A stretch of 35,995 nt of DNA from Bacteroidota bacterium (GTDB lineage Bacteria > Bacteroidota > Bacteroidia > Chitinophagales > Chitinophagaceae): assembly GCA_018268105.1 (NCBI GenBank), contig JAFDXG010000106.1:1-35995 (forward strand). Direction: 5' to 3'. Positions 16,964-25,780 of this stretch are shown here, piece after piece. Position numbers and translations under genes: made by a program. How positions within the stretch are numbered: position 1 is the stretch's first letter; every line of letters begins with the position of its first letter. A model generated the notes under the pieces. The model made no database searches, had not been told where the DNA came from, and saw nothing but the letters and a program-made list of their open reading frames with translations.

Positions 16964-18064
16964 ATGCCAACTTTTGCCATTCCAGAGCTTAATGAGCAGA
17001 CGGACATGGTACACCACCGTCCAGCCATTTCATTATTGCTATCACTCGAACAAGCACAAAACGCTAAAGAGAGAGTAAAACAATCTGTCAAACAGGCTAC
17101 GAAAAATGTAGAAAAACAGTTACTGGAACATTACTCCGGTGAGATTGTATTATTGATGATGGGGAAACTTAATCAACTAATTGAAAGCATCAATTACAAC
17201 AGCAACAAAAAAAGTATTGCTATTTTTCTTTCGCCCATATTTGAAAAAATGCTGTATCTCAATATCCCGGTTAACGAGACGGCAATAGTAGATGAATCTT
17301 TTGAATCCAGGGATATTATACTTAATAAAAAGCAGTGTAAAAATTATATTGTCCTGTATATTGATGAAAAGGAATACAGGATATATGAAGGAAAAGAAAA
17401 CGCGCTACGTCTTATTCTATGTAATTCATCGGGTGCATACTATGACGGGCATAAAGATAAATTAACAGAAGTACACGGCGGCAATTCAAATAATTTACCG
17501 GAAAAAGAAGTAAAACGAAAACACTTTCTAAAACATGCCCGTAATACACTTGGCATTTTAATAGATGCCTATCAATTACCAGTATTTGTGACTGGTGCAA
17601 ATCAGGTAGTGAATCAATTCAAAGAAATTACCGGTAATTCAACGGATATCATTGACTACTTAAACAGCAGCAAAGACATTGTTGAGATAAAGGATATCCA
17701 AAAATCCTTAGAACCTTATGTGGCAGATTGGGAACGGGTAAAATATCTCTTATTGAAAAAACAACTGGAAGAAGCTTTTAAAAAACAAAAATTAACCAGT
17801 GGCATCAAAAAAGTTCAGGAAGAAGTTTTTTCCCAAAAAGGGAAGTTATTGCTTATAGAAAAAAATTATATGCATCCGGAAGAACAAGACAGCAAAGGTT
17901 GCCAGATATATTCTGTAATAAAATCTGACAATAAATATTCGTATATCACCGATTTAGTGGATGCGGTTATAGAAAAAATGCTTGAATCCGGTGGTGATGT
18001 GGAGTTTGTAGAAGAAGGCTGCCTTGAAGATTATGATCGTATAGCATTGATTCACCGGTATTGA
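16964..18064 (+). CDS. baeRF/Balon-type ribosome-associated protein
   Basis: A 366-aa protein that I recognise as a bacterial archaeo-eukaryotic release factor-like (baeRF) family member, the group containing the ribosome hibernation factor Balon of Psychrobacter. It has a mixed N-terminal half with LLLSLEQAQNAKERVKQSVK, a central segment with YYDGHKDKLTEVHGGN (about 149-174) rather than a clear eRF1 GGQ, and a C-terminal eRF1 domain-3/Pelota-like part (GKLLLIEKNY at 293-302; GGDVEFVEEGCLEDYDRIAL near the end). It is probably cytosolic and acts on idle or stressed ribosomes, inferred from the family. A TAGCTTCG -7-like element at 16937-16944 precedes it. The exact baeRF subfamily was not determined. 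Confidence 0.75.
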   Translation: MPTFAIPELNEQTDMVHHRPAISLLLSLEQAQNAKERVKQSVKQATKNVEKQLLEHYSGEIVLLMMGKLNQLIESINYNSNKKSIAIFLSPIFEKMLYLNIPVNETAIVDESFESRDIILNKKQCKNYIVLYIDEKEYRIYEGKENALRLILCNSSGAYYDGHKDKLTEVHGGNSNNLPEKEVKRKHFLKHARNTLGILIDAYQLPVFVTGANQVVNQFKEITGNSTDIIDYLNSSKDIVEIKDIQKSLEPYVADWERVKYLLLKKQLEEAFKKQKLTSGIKKVQEEVFSQKGKLLLIEKNYMHPEEQDSKGCQIYSVIKSDNKYSYITDLVDAVIEKMLESGGDVEFVEEGCLEDYDRIALIHRY

Positions 18065-18140
18065 AAGCGACAGGTGACAGGGATTTTAAATGTAAGTTAA
18101 ATTAAAATAGTTGTAGAAATATTTCTCAACGATTCTAAAA

Positions 18141-18170
18141 TAAGACCTGTGCAAAATTGCACAGGTCTTA
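18141..18170. terminator. Bidirectional hairpin terminator
   Basis: A perfect 12-bp stem (TAAGACCTGTGC / GCACAGGTCTTA) with a six-base AAAATT loop lies between the convergent baeRF gene (stop 18064) and susD (stop 18201). A-rich DNA upstream and T-containing DNA downstream would let it serve both transcripts. Confidence 0.75.
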
Positions 18171-18200
18171 TCATATATAGTTTTACACAGGAGAAATTAT

Positions 18201-20042
18201 TTACCAACCTGTCGTTTGGGAAAGAGTATATCCCTTATCCTGATAATCATTAATCTGCGACTGGCCAACTGGCGACATATATACATTATCCGAAAACGCA
18301 TTCCGGTTTACCGCCCCCTGAACAATCCAATAACCAACCATATCAGATTGATTAGTCCCGTCCCATGTTACTTCCGTTCCATCTGATTTTTTTACTTTCA
18401 CTTTTCCTATAGTACCTGAGCTAAGAGCTGTGGGTAATTCAACAGGAAGGTTCACCCAGGGTCCAAGGAAATAATCAGCATTGGTACTAAAGTCCATATT
18501 TTGAATTTTTTTCCACCTCTTGAGATCAAGGAGCCTGAAGCCTTCCTGCAAAAATTCCATTCTTCTTTCTCTTCTGATCTCCCAAATCAGGGCGGGCACA
18601 TCTGCATCTCTTTCCGGATCATCCGGAAGTGATGAAAGCATTAAGTGTGTTGTCTTTTGAACGCCTTTAGCAATAGCTTCAGCATCAAGCGGGCGATCTC
18701 TGATAGCATTGATAGACAGGTCTATATCTCCCTGAGTAATCGCAGCGCCGCCAAAATATTCAGCCAGTACAGCCTTTGCTTCTAACCAGTTTAACACCAC
18801 TTCTGCCAAACGTATAACAGGAGCATCACTCGTATTGGTATTACTACCCCAGGCAGCAGGATATGTTTTTCCAATGTAAGTGATAGCATCTCTTGAGGCA
18901 AACTTATACCCATAGAATAATGTGGCTGATGCAGGATTTACTTTATCAATAATGCTTGCTTCAAACCGGGGGTCCCTGGTTTTGGCAAGATTATCAATAG
19001 TGAAATCTGTCGCATTTGGGTTGGAAGAATTTTCCCAGACATTCCCATCATTCATAATAAATGATTTTACCAGTACAAGGTTTGGATCAACGCCTACAAC
19101 TTCTGTTCCGTTAGAATATGAACCTATACAATGAGTTATACTCAAAGCTGCATCATAACTCCTGTACATCAGCACCTCAGGGTTGCTGTTAAGCTTTTCA
19201 GAAGTAAACAAAGATTTAAAATCACTGCCAAAATTCCATTTATTACTATTCATAACTATTTCTGCCGCCTGCACTGCCAGTTCAAGGTATTTTTGTGCTC
19301 TTGCTGCGTCTAACCCATGATAGTGTTCAAAAGTGCCTTCAAACAACATAAATCTCGAAATAAATGCTGCTACTATATACCTGTTCAGGTATTGTGCTCC
19401 ATCATTTTCTTTCATATTGGCAAGCACGTATTGAAAATCATCATATACTTTGTCCATCACAAATCCGCGTGGATCCCGGTCTTTGTACAAAGTGTCCAAT
19501 TCGTCTTCTTTCACTATTCGCCCGAAATAAGGTACATCACCAAACACGCTTACCAGTCTGGAGTATTCATACCCTCTAAAGAACCTGGCCACAGCTGTCC
19601 AATGCCGGAATGCTTCCTCAGAGATATTGGGTTTTGCAATGTTGTTTACCCTATCAAGCAAAATATTTGCTTTGCGTACCCAGGCAAAATCCCAGGTTGG
19701 CCCTGAGTATTGAGCAAGCCAGGCGGCGCTTTCTGAAGCAGAACCCCTGGAGGAAGGAATTGAACTTTCAAAATTAGACTGTACATTCTTACCGGTAAGG
19801 TCATCATTAAATGTATAACCCCGCACCGGTGTATAATCAGCGGTGAAAGATGTATTGTATCCATTAAAAAAGTTAGTATAAAAACCATTGGCAAACATCC
19901 GGATATCATCCTCATTTCTCCAGTATTGACCATCGGCATCAACATAGCTTGTTAAAGGTGGTCTGTCCAAAAAATCCTTATTACAAGATGTAAAAAGCAA
20001 AACTGCTATTCCCAGGCCAAAAACATATTTAAGTGATTTCAT
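18201..20042 (-). CDS. SusD/RagB family nutrient-binding outer-membrane lipoprotein (second)
   Basis: Surface-exposed lipoprotein partner of the adjacent SusC. The signal peptide ends in the lipobox LLFTSC (acylated Cys20), followed by NKDFLDRPP, the typical SusD start. The body contains SusD-like motifs such as RFFRGYEYSRLVSVFGDVPYF (in the N-terminal TPR region) and RRERRMEFLQEGFRLLDLKRW in the C-terminal part, and it ends in TTGW. At 613 aa it is longer than the first SusD here (529 aa). It begins 11 bases after the susC stop. The substrate is not inferable; RERRMEF and DLKRW are common in sugar- and glycan-binding members but are not specific. Confidence 0.95.
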   Translation of the reverse strand: MKSLKYVFGLGIAVLLFTSCNKDFLDRPPLTSYVDADGQYWRNEDDIRMFANGFYTNFFNGYNTSFTADYTPVRGYTFNDDLTGKNVQSNFESSIPSSRGSASESAAWLAQYSGPTWDFAWVRKANILLDRVNNIAKPNISEEAFRHWTAVARFFRGYEYSRLVSVFGDVPYFGRIVKEDELDTLYKDRDPRGFVMDKVYDDFQYVLANMKENDGAQYLNRYIVAAFISRFMLFEGTFEHYHGLDAARAQKYLELAVQAAEIVMNSNKWNFGSDFKSLFTSEKLNSNPEVLMYRSYDAALSITHCIGSYSNGTEVVGVDPNLVLVKSFIMNDGNVWENSSNPNATDFTIDNLAKTRDPRFEASIIDKVNPASATLFYGYKFASRDAITYIGKTYPAAWGSNTNTSDAPVIRLAEVVLNWLEAKAVLAEYFGGAAITQGDIDLSINAIRDRPLDAEAIAKGVQKTTHLMLSSLPDDPERDADVPALIWEIRRERRMEFLQEGFRLLDLKRWKKIQNMDFSTNADYFLGPWVNLPVELPTALSSGTIGKVKVKKSDGTEVTWDGTNQSDMVGYWIVQGAVNRNAFSDNVYMSPVGQSQINDYQDKGYTLSQTTGW

Positions 20043-20053
20043 TGTATTAAATT

Positions 20054-23000
20054 TTAAAAGGTTAATTGAAGGCCTACAGAAATACTTTTGAAAGCCGGTG
20101 TTCCTATACCTGTACGTCCCAGGTTATAATTAGATGAATTCCACATAGAGTATCCACTGATGGCTTCCGGATCTATAGGTAATCCTCTCAGGTGATCCCA
20201 TGTAATGAAATTTTCAAGGGCACCATATATCCTGAAATTGTTTACACCTATTTTGTTGATCAGGCTTGCGGGGAAAGTGTATCCTACTGTCAGGTTTTTT
20301 AGTCTTAGGTAGGCCATATTCAAAAGATACCTGTCCTGAACCTGCATATTATTGCTTGAATTGCTATTGCCATTGTTGTAAGCCGCAGGATAGAAAGCAT
20401 CTGTATGCTCGGGTGTCCAATAGTTACCTGCAATAGCTTGAGGCATTGCCCCATCAGAAGAGTTAAAGCCTGGTATTGCAAGAAATCCCTGCCCCCATTC
20501 CTCACGGCTACCTACTCCCTGGAAAAACAAGCTTAAATCAAATCCTTTATAATCTGCACCAATTCTGAAACCATACACATACCTTGGATTTGAATTTCCA
20601 ATTATATCGAGATCACCATGGTCACTCAGAGATGCACTTCCATTGTCTATGACCCCATCGCCATTCAAATCTTTAAATTTTACATCGCCAGGTCCGAAAA
20701 AGAAATTGGAAGAATTTTGCAAAAACACCTGGTATATCGGTTTCTCTCCATTTTTTCCAGGCTTCAGTTCATTTGCTTTCTTGCCTACAAACTTAGCTGG
20801 TACGTCATCTGCGGTGAGGGTAATTAAATGCGGTTTACCATCAGGCCCCGGCTCAAAATCATCCATCTGATATAATCTGTCTGTACGGTAACCCCAAATC
20901 TCACCTATATCTTTCCCATTATAGTTACTATATACACCTGTGGATGTTCCATATTCAAGAATTTTTGTTTTTGCATCTGAAATGTTTCCCCTGAAATTAA
21001 TTCTAAGTCCATTTTCAAAACGATGATTCATTTCTACAGTTAACTCCCAACCATTTGTACGCAGCGACCCGAAATTGCCCTGAGGGGCGCCCGTTCCATA
21101 AGTAAGCGGTATTCCTTCCTTTGGTACTATCATATTCTTCGTATCTCTCTGATATAAATCAAAGGTTACCGTTACCTTATTATCCAAAAAGCCTAAATCT
21201 AATCCCAGGTTTCTGGTTTCGATATCCTGCCAGGTGATGTCGTGAACAATTGCGGGTGGGGTACCTACATAAACAGCCTGTGCACCATTACCACCAATCC
21301 AGGATGATAGCCCGCTTTGCATCAAAGCCATATATAAAGTATTGGGTACAGTCTGGTCGCCAATGGAACCCCATGAACCCCTAATTTTCATAAAGTTGAG
21401 CACATTCTGAGATTGCATAAATTTCTCATTACTAACAACCCAACCGGCAGAAACAGAAGGAAACCATCTCCACCAAAGATTTGAAGGAAATTTAGATGAT
21501 CCATCACGACGAAGATTTCCTTCAATTAAATATTTGTCTTTGTATGAATAGTTGATACGGCCAAAATAGCCCAACTGAGATTCCCAGGTTTTATCACCAT
21601 CTACAATTGGCGGGGTGCCAACAGCAAAATTAAATTCAGGGTTATGAATATCAGTCAATTGGTTCACCCTTTGAGACTGCCACTCTGTAGTAGCTGCCAC
21701 TCTGTTTAACCCAAGCATGAACTTAAAATGATGAACCTTGTTTAGTTCTAAATTATATGTTGTAACGGCATTGATGGTAGAGCTGAAAAAATTAGTTGCA
21801 CTCCTGATAATATGATCAGGATTTGCTCCCGGAGAAGTATAAGTATCATAAGAAAGATCAAATGCCTCCATAGCTCCCGGCGCCGATGAAGCAACTACAT
21901 TCCCTGTACTGTCTACATAAACGGGGTTCCCATCATTGTCAAGTCTTTGTTTAGGAGCAGACCATGAGTTACGTGCAGTATATCTAGTTCCTGGCCTTTT
22001 CCAAATTTCATCTTGGGTACTGTAAGTATAATCAAAATCAAATGTCCAGTTTTTTGTAAACTTTAGAGTGGTTCCAGCATTTACATTTATATATTTCTGC
22101 AGGATATTGGCTGTATTTGCAGCCGATGCTTCGCTCACCGGACTACGGATTGGGTCTCCATTCTGATCATTTCCAAATGGATATAATGGACCCCATCTGT
22201 ACAAGTATAACCAGGGATCTGCAGTTGTTGAACTTGTCACATAGGCATACTCTTTATTTCTGCGTGAGAATATAGCGCCACCGCGTATTGTGATGTATTT
22301 ATTTATTTCGCTCGAAAGCCTGAATGAGGCATTATACCTCGTAAAATTATCCTTCTTTGCAGGTTTCATCATTCCGCTCTGATCCAGGTAACCCAATCCA
22401 ATATTATAAGAAGTCTTGCCAATTGTCTGACCTACAGATATGTCATGTTGCTGAGTAGGTGTCCATTCTTTTATCATATAATCATAAGGATCGTATGTTC
22501 TCATCCCCATTTTCTGATTGCTTGCTCCCTGCACATACCAGTCGCGTCCAAAGACAGTGGGATCATCGGGCCCGATTTTACCACCATATAATTTCTGCCA
22601 TTGCACCGCTTTATTATAGGCATTCCTGTCAACGTAATAAAAAGCGCCGGTAGGTGTAAACGTCCCAACCCGTTCTGCGGCATCTACGGTATATTTCAAT
22701 GCATCTACTCTTCCCATATTTAAATCTTTCCAGACATTCTGCCACGAAATATTGCCTGAATAGACAATTTGTGGCTTACTTGTTCCCGTACCTTTCTTCG
22801 TGGTAATCAAAATAACACCGTTGGAAGCTTTTGCACCATAAATAGAGGCCGCTGCAGCATCTTTCAAAACAGAGATAGATGCAATATCATTAGGATTTAC
22901 AATCTGAATACTAGGTATCTCTACATTATCGAGAAGAATAAGAGGGGTACTGGTTCCCTGGAATGATGTCATGGCCCCACGGATTTTAAGAATCGGATCT

Positions 23001-23482
23001 GACCCTACTTCACCGCTTGGTATAATTACGTTCAACCCTGATACTGCCCCCTGTAAACCACGCCCTACATCTGCAATGGGTCTTGCTGTTAGTGTCTGTT
23101 TTACATTTATGGTAGATATTGAGCCAGTTACGTCGCCCCTTTTTTGTGTACCATAGCCCACCACTACTATATCTTCCATAGATTTGTCTTTGGGAGAAAG
23201 AATTATTTCAATATTGCTTGACTCCCCGACTTTAACCTGCTTTTGGTCAAAACCGATAAATGAAATTTCAAGGACCTGGCCGGTTGCAGCTTTGATACTA
23301 AACTTTCCGGAAGCGTCTGTTTGTGTTCCAGTACCCGTTCCTTTAATGACCACCGAAGCGCCACTAACAGGGGTATTATCAGCGGAATGAACAGTTCCGG
23401 AAACTATCCGTTCCTGTGCATACAGCTTTTGCTGCAATTGCAGCAAAAAAACTGCAATAAAGAATGTGAAGACTTTTCTCAT
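20054..23482 (-). CDS. SusC/RagA family TonB-linked outer-membrane transporter (second)
   Basis: TonB-dependent importer of 1142 aa. A signal peptide ending KLYAQ is followed by a CarboxypepD_reg-like domain (VSGTVHSADNTPVSGASVV, about 28-105), the TonB-box/plug (DIVVVGYGTQKRGDVTGSI; ISVLKDAAAASIYGAKASNGVILITTKK read in pieces) and the barrel, with the C-terminal KSISVGLQLTF typical of an outer-membrane barrel. There is no STN domain. It lies between a DeoR regulator (30 bases upstream) and its SusD partner (11 bases downstream), so all three are probably one transcript. It differs clearly in sequence from the first SusC of the window. Confidence 0.95.
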   Translation of the reverse strand: MRKVFTFFIAVFLLQLQQKLYAQERIVSGTVHSADNTPVSGASVVIKGTGTGTQTDASGKFSIKAATGQVLEISFIGFDQKQVKVGESSNIEIILSPKDKSMEDIVVVGYGTQKRGDVTGSISTINVKQTLTARPIADVGRGLQGAVSGLNVIIPSGEVGSDPILKIRGAMTSFQGTSTPLILLDNVEIPSIQIVNPNDIASISVLKDAAAASIYGAKASNGVILITTKKGTGTSKPQIVYSGNISWQNVWKDLNMGRVDALKYTVDAAERVGTFTPTGAFYYVDRNAYNKAVQWQKLYGGKIGPDDPTVFGRDWYVQGASNQKMGMRTYDPYDYMIKEWTPTQQHDISVGQTIGKTSYNIGLGYLDQSGMMKPAKKDNFTRYNASFRLSSEINKYITIRGGAIFSRRNKEYAYVTSSTTADPWLYLYRWGPLYPFGNDQNGDPIRSPVSEASAANTANILQKYINVNAGTTLKFTKNWTFDFDYTYSTQDEIWKRPGTRYTARNSWSAPKQRLDNDGNPVYVDSTGNVVASSAPGAMEAFDLSYDTYTSPGANPDHIIRSATNFFSSTINAVTTYNLELNKVHHFKFMLGLNRVAATTEWQSQRVNQLTDIHNPEFNFAVGTPPIVDGDKTWESQLGYFGRINYSYKDKYLIEGNLRRDGSSKFPSNLWWRWFPSVSAGWVVSNEKFMQSQNVLNFMKIRGSWGSIGDQTVPNTLYMALMQSGLSSWIGGNGAQAVYVGTPPAIVHDITWQDIETRNLGLDLGFLDNKVTVTFDLYQRDTKNMIVPKEGIPLTYGTGAPQGNFGSLRTNGWELTVEMNHRFENGLRINFRGNISDAKTKILEYGTSTGVYSNYNGKDIGEIWGYRTDRLYQMDDFEPGPDGKPHLITLTADDVPAKFVGKKANELKPGKNGEKPIYQVFLQNSSNFFFGPGDVKFKDLNGDGVIDNGSASLSDHGDLDIIGNSNPRYVYGFRIGADYKGFDLSLFFQGVGSREEWGQGFLAIPGFNSSDGAMPQAIAGNYWTPEHTDAFYPAAYNNGNSNSSNNMQVQDRYLLNMAYLRLKNLTVGYTFPASLINKIGVNNFRIYGALENFITWDHLRGLPIDPEAISGYSMWNSSNYNLGRTGIGTPAFKSISVGLQLTF

Positions 23483-23512
23483 AAAGAGTAATTTTGATTT
23501 TAAAAAAATATA

Positions 23513-24262
23513 TTATAACACTTCAATACCTGCTTTTATATAGGGTTGTAAAAGCGGATGATTAGGGGGAAGTTCAGTGATTAGCACATCTATTTTGTTT
23601 ATGCCGCAAATAGGAATCGGTTGCCTGGAATTAATTTTTTCAGAAATTGTCAGGCAAACCAGTTTATTTGAGGACAATATCATTGCCTTTTTAATTTGAA
23701 CAATATCCCAATCATTATCAGAAACCCCATCTTCAATATTGATAGCATTGATACCCATAAAACAGATATCCACCTTCAACTCCCGGATTTTTGAGATAGC
23801 TTCTGAACCAACAGTGATATGGGATGTTTTACTCACCTTATCACCAATAGCTATCACATTTACATGGGGATGATTGCTGTATTCTATCAGAGCATGTAAA
23901 CTCCCTGAAATAAATGTGGCGTTGAGAGCGGGCGAGAGTTCTTTTGCCATTTCTATAACCGTAGTGCCACCTCCGGTTAGGATAAACATGCCGTTTTCAA
24001 TCAATTCTACTGCTTTTTTTGCAATTATTTTTTTTTGATTGTAGGCATAAACTTCCTTACCACTATGGTGCTTATTATGAAAAGAAAGAGAAACCGCCCC
24101 TCCATGAACTTTAATTATTTTTCCTTCATCTGCAAGCTCCTGCAGGTCACGTCGTATGGTATCATTGCTTACATGCAATTGATCACTGAGATCAGGTAGT
24201 AATACTTTATTGTGCAGATTTACCTGGTGAATGATATAGTCTTGGCGATCAGTTTTTTGCAT
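23513..24262 (-). CDS. DeoR/GlpR-family transcriptional regulator
   Basis: Sugar-phosphate-responsive regulator with an N-terminal helix-turn-helix and a DeoRC sensor domain. The start is placed at the ATG at 24262 (MQKTDRQDYIIHQVN), giving 249 aa, the family norm. A longer frame reaching 24334 adds a hydrophobic leader but begins upstream of the likely transcription start. The HTH (about 22-45) ends in NDTIRRDLQELADEGKI and the characteristic VHGGAV. The effector domain has GMFILTGGGTTVIEMA (about 91-106) and the conserved VGSEA near 141-145. It heads the second susC-susD operon, so a phosphorylated sugar made from the imported substrate probably controls uptake; that is inference. Confidence 0.93.
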   Translation of the reverse strand: MQKTDRQDYIIHQVNLHNKVLLPDLSDQLHVSNDTIRRDLQELADEGKIIKVHGGAVSLSFHNKHHSGKEVYAYNQKKIIAKKAVELIENGMFILTGGGTTVIEMAKELSPALNATFISGSLHALIEYSNHPHVNVIAIGDKVSKTSHITVGSEAISKIRELKVDICFMGINAINIEDGVSDNDWDIVQIKKAMILSSNKLVCLTISEKINSRQPIPICGINKIDVLITELPPNHPLLQPYIKAGIEVL

Positions 24263-24280
24263 ATTGGCATTATCGGTGAC

Positions 24281-24313
24281 CAAATTTAATAAGAATAAGC
24301 AAAAAACAGCAAA
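24281..24313 (-). promoter_or_regulatory. Bacteroidota-type promoter of the deoR-susC-susD operon
   Basis: On the minus strand TTTG (24310-24313), 21 bases, then TAAATTTG (24281-24288), an exact match to the -33/-7 consensus. Transcription would start about 12 bases before the ATG at 24262, which decides that start codon for the regulator. Confidence 0.75.
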
Positions 24314-24346
24314 ACTTGCAAAAAATAATTTCAAAATACTGCAAAA
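24299..24346. repeat. Helically phased GCAAAA repeats over the deoR promoter
   Basis: GCAAAA occurs at 24299, 24309, 24318 and 24341, with TCAAAA at 24331. The intervals are 10, 9, 13 and 10 bases, close to one helical turn. The second copy covers the -33 element. This fits an operator made of direct repeats for the DeoR protein itself, or phased A-tract bending. Confidence 0.45.
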
Positions 24347-24665
24347 CGACGTAGTGAAAGATGAAATTTATTCATCTTCATCAATCAATTCGGTATAATA
24401 AGTTCAGCTATTTTCTATCTTAAAATAAATTTTCAAAACCGATAAAAATTTTTCATATCTCCGGTGCATAGAGTTTGTAATAAATACGAGAGACTAAGTA
24501 TGCTGTATTAAATTATTTTAATAATGACAAGCTAAATCGTATTCGAAAACGATATGCTGCACAAGCATCCTTTTTGTTACAATTTCTTCACCTTGTTTTA
24601 ATTAAACATGATTTTCATGTAATACCTTTCGTGAAATAGTGTATATATACAAGGTTGTGTATCGC
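24347..24665. other. AT-rich spacer upstream of deoR
   Basis: No gene is visible. It holds an 18-base near-palindrome, ATCGTA-TTCGAA-AACGAT (24536-24553, two mismatched positions), and a small hairpin ACATGA-TTT-TCATGT (24606-24620) that might end the AI-2E-family transcript on the minus strand. Both are only suggestive. Confidence 0.4.
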
Positions 24666-25679
24666 TCAATTTCTTCCTAATAGAGTATTGACCGTATGCA
24701 TGGCAGGGATATTTTCCGCTACAATTTTTAATATTGCAACCGCTGGAATAAAAAGCACCATCCCTGCTCCTCCCCAAACAATCCCGCCGGCAATAATAGA
24801 CACAAGAATTGCAAAAGTGCTCACACCAAGACTCACACCAACTACCCGTGGGAAGATTACATTTGCCTCAAGGTATTGCACAACACTAAAAAGGGCAATC
24901 ACCCCTACAGGATACCAGATATTCGACGTATCCAACCACACAACCGTAATAGGTAACAGGGCACTAACAATTATACCTGCATAAGGAATGATAGTCATAA
25001 TGGCACAAAGCATTCCAAACAGTATGGCGTGTCTTACTCCTAAAGCCATCAACCCTATACTGTTTAATATTCCAACAATCAGGTAAACTAATATCATTCC
25101 TTTTATATAATTGAAATAAGTATGAATAATCTGATGCAAAATCTGAGCGAGGTTGGGCTGAAATGCAGAGGGTAAAATGGTTTGTAAAAACTTCACAAAT
25201 AACCTGCGATGGAACAAAAACAATGCAGTATATACCGGAGTAAGAAATAACATAAATACAGTATCAACAATTACCGAAACAAATGATGAAAGAAACCCTC
25301 CAATTGACGAACTAATATTTCCATTCCATTCAAGCTTTTCCATAGGTATGCCTTTCTCCGAAAACCATTCCTGTAACTGAGGTATTGCTTCGTTAAGTTT
25401 TTTGATCAGAGCATCTGCATCTCTTCCAAAAAGTTTGATTTGCCAAATCAATAAAACCATAAGCGCCCCGAATAAAACAGCCACAATAAACAGGCATGCT
25501 GCAATAGCCAGCGATCTTGGCCATTTATGCATTTCCAGCCACCTGCATATCGGATATAGTACTATAGCAATGAGTAAACCCAACAGCAAAGGAATAAACA
25601 ACAGTTTACCCACATACATCAATACACCTGCAAAAAAGATAATTTGTAAAACTCTGGACAGAGATAATTGATGCTGCAT
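24666..25679 (-). CDS. AI-2E family transporter (PerM/YdiK-like permease)
   Basis: Polytopic inner-membrane protein of the AI-2 exporter (UPF0118) superfamily; members export autoinducer-2 or other small molecules or act as antiporters. The 337 aa show about 7-8 membrane segments: two near the N-terminus (12-60), one around 63-85, a pair around 125-155, then a hydrophobic block from about 195 to 320. An amphipathic stretch with LIKKLNEAIPQLQEWFSEKG (about 86-110) lies between them, as in the family. The family-typical region MTIIPYAGIIVSALLPIT is present. It is a single gene, 101 bases from the CoA-transferase stop upstream. The substrate cannot be assigned, and AI-2 export should not be assumed. 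Confidence 0.9.
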   Translation of the reverse strand: MQHQLSLSRVLQIIFFAGVLMYVGKLLFIPLLLGLLIAIVLYPICRWLEMHKWPRSLAIAACLFIVAVLFGALMVLLIWQIKLFGRDADALIKKLNEAIPQLQEWFSEKGIPMEKLEWNGNISSSIGGFLSSFVSVIVDTVFMLFLTPVYTALFLFHRRLFVKFLQTILPSAFQPNLAQILHQIIHTYFNYIKGMILVYLIVGILNSIGLMALGVRHAILFGMLCAIMTIIPYAGIIVSALLPITVVWLDTSNIWYPVGVIALFSVVQYLEANVIFPRVVGVSLGVSTFAILVSIIAGGIVWGGAGMVLFIPAVAILKIVAENIPAMHTVNTLLGRN

Positions 25680-25780
25680 ATTTTAAATGTATTTGCCCGG
25701 GAAAAGAATAGTTTATTTTTATTTTTCTATTTTAATATGTGATCAATGGATGTTAGGTATTTCATTTTAAGATCCACCAA

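Noticed and set aside
24263..24334. Hydrophobic N-terminal extension of the DeoR regulator as a signal or membrane anchor
   Set aside because: The consensus promoter (24281-24313) lies inside this segment, so it would not be transcribed whole; the family normally starts at the later ATG.
24655..24984. 109-codon plus-strand frame within the AI-2E permease gene
   Set aside because: Antisense shadow of a clear membrane-protein gene.
24666..25679. Quorum-sensing role from the AI-2E family name
   Set aside because: The family is broad; no lsr or luxS genes are near and the substrate cannot be read from sequence.
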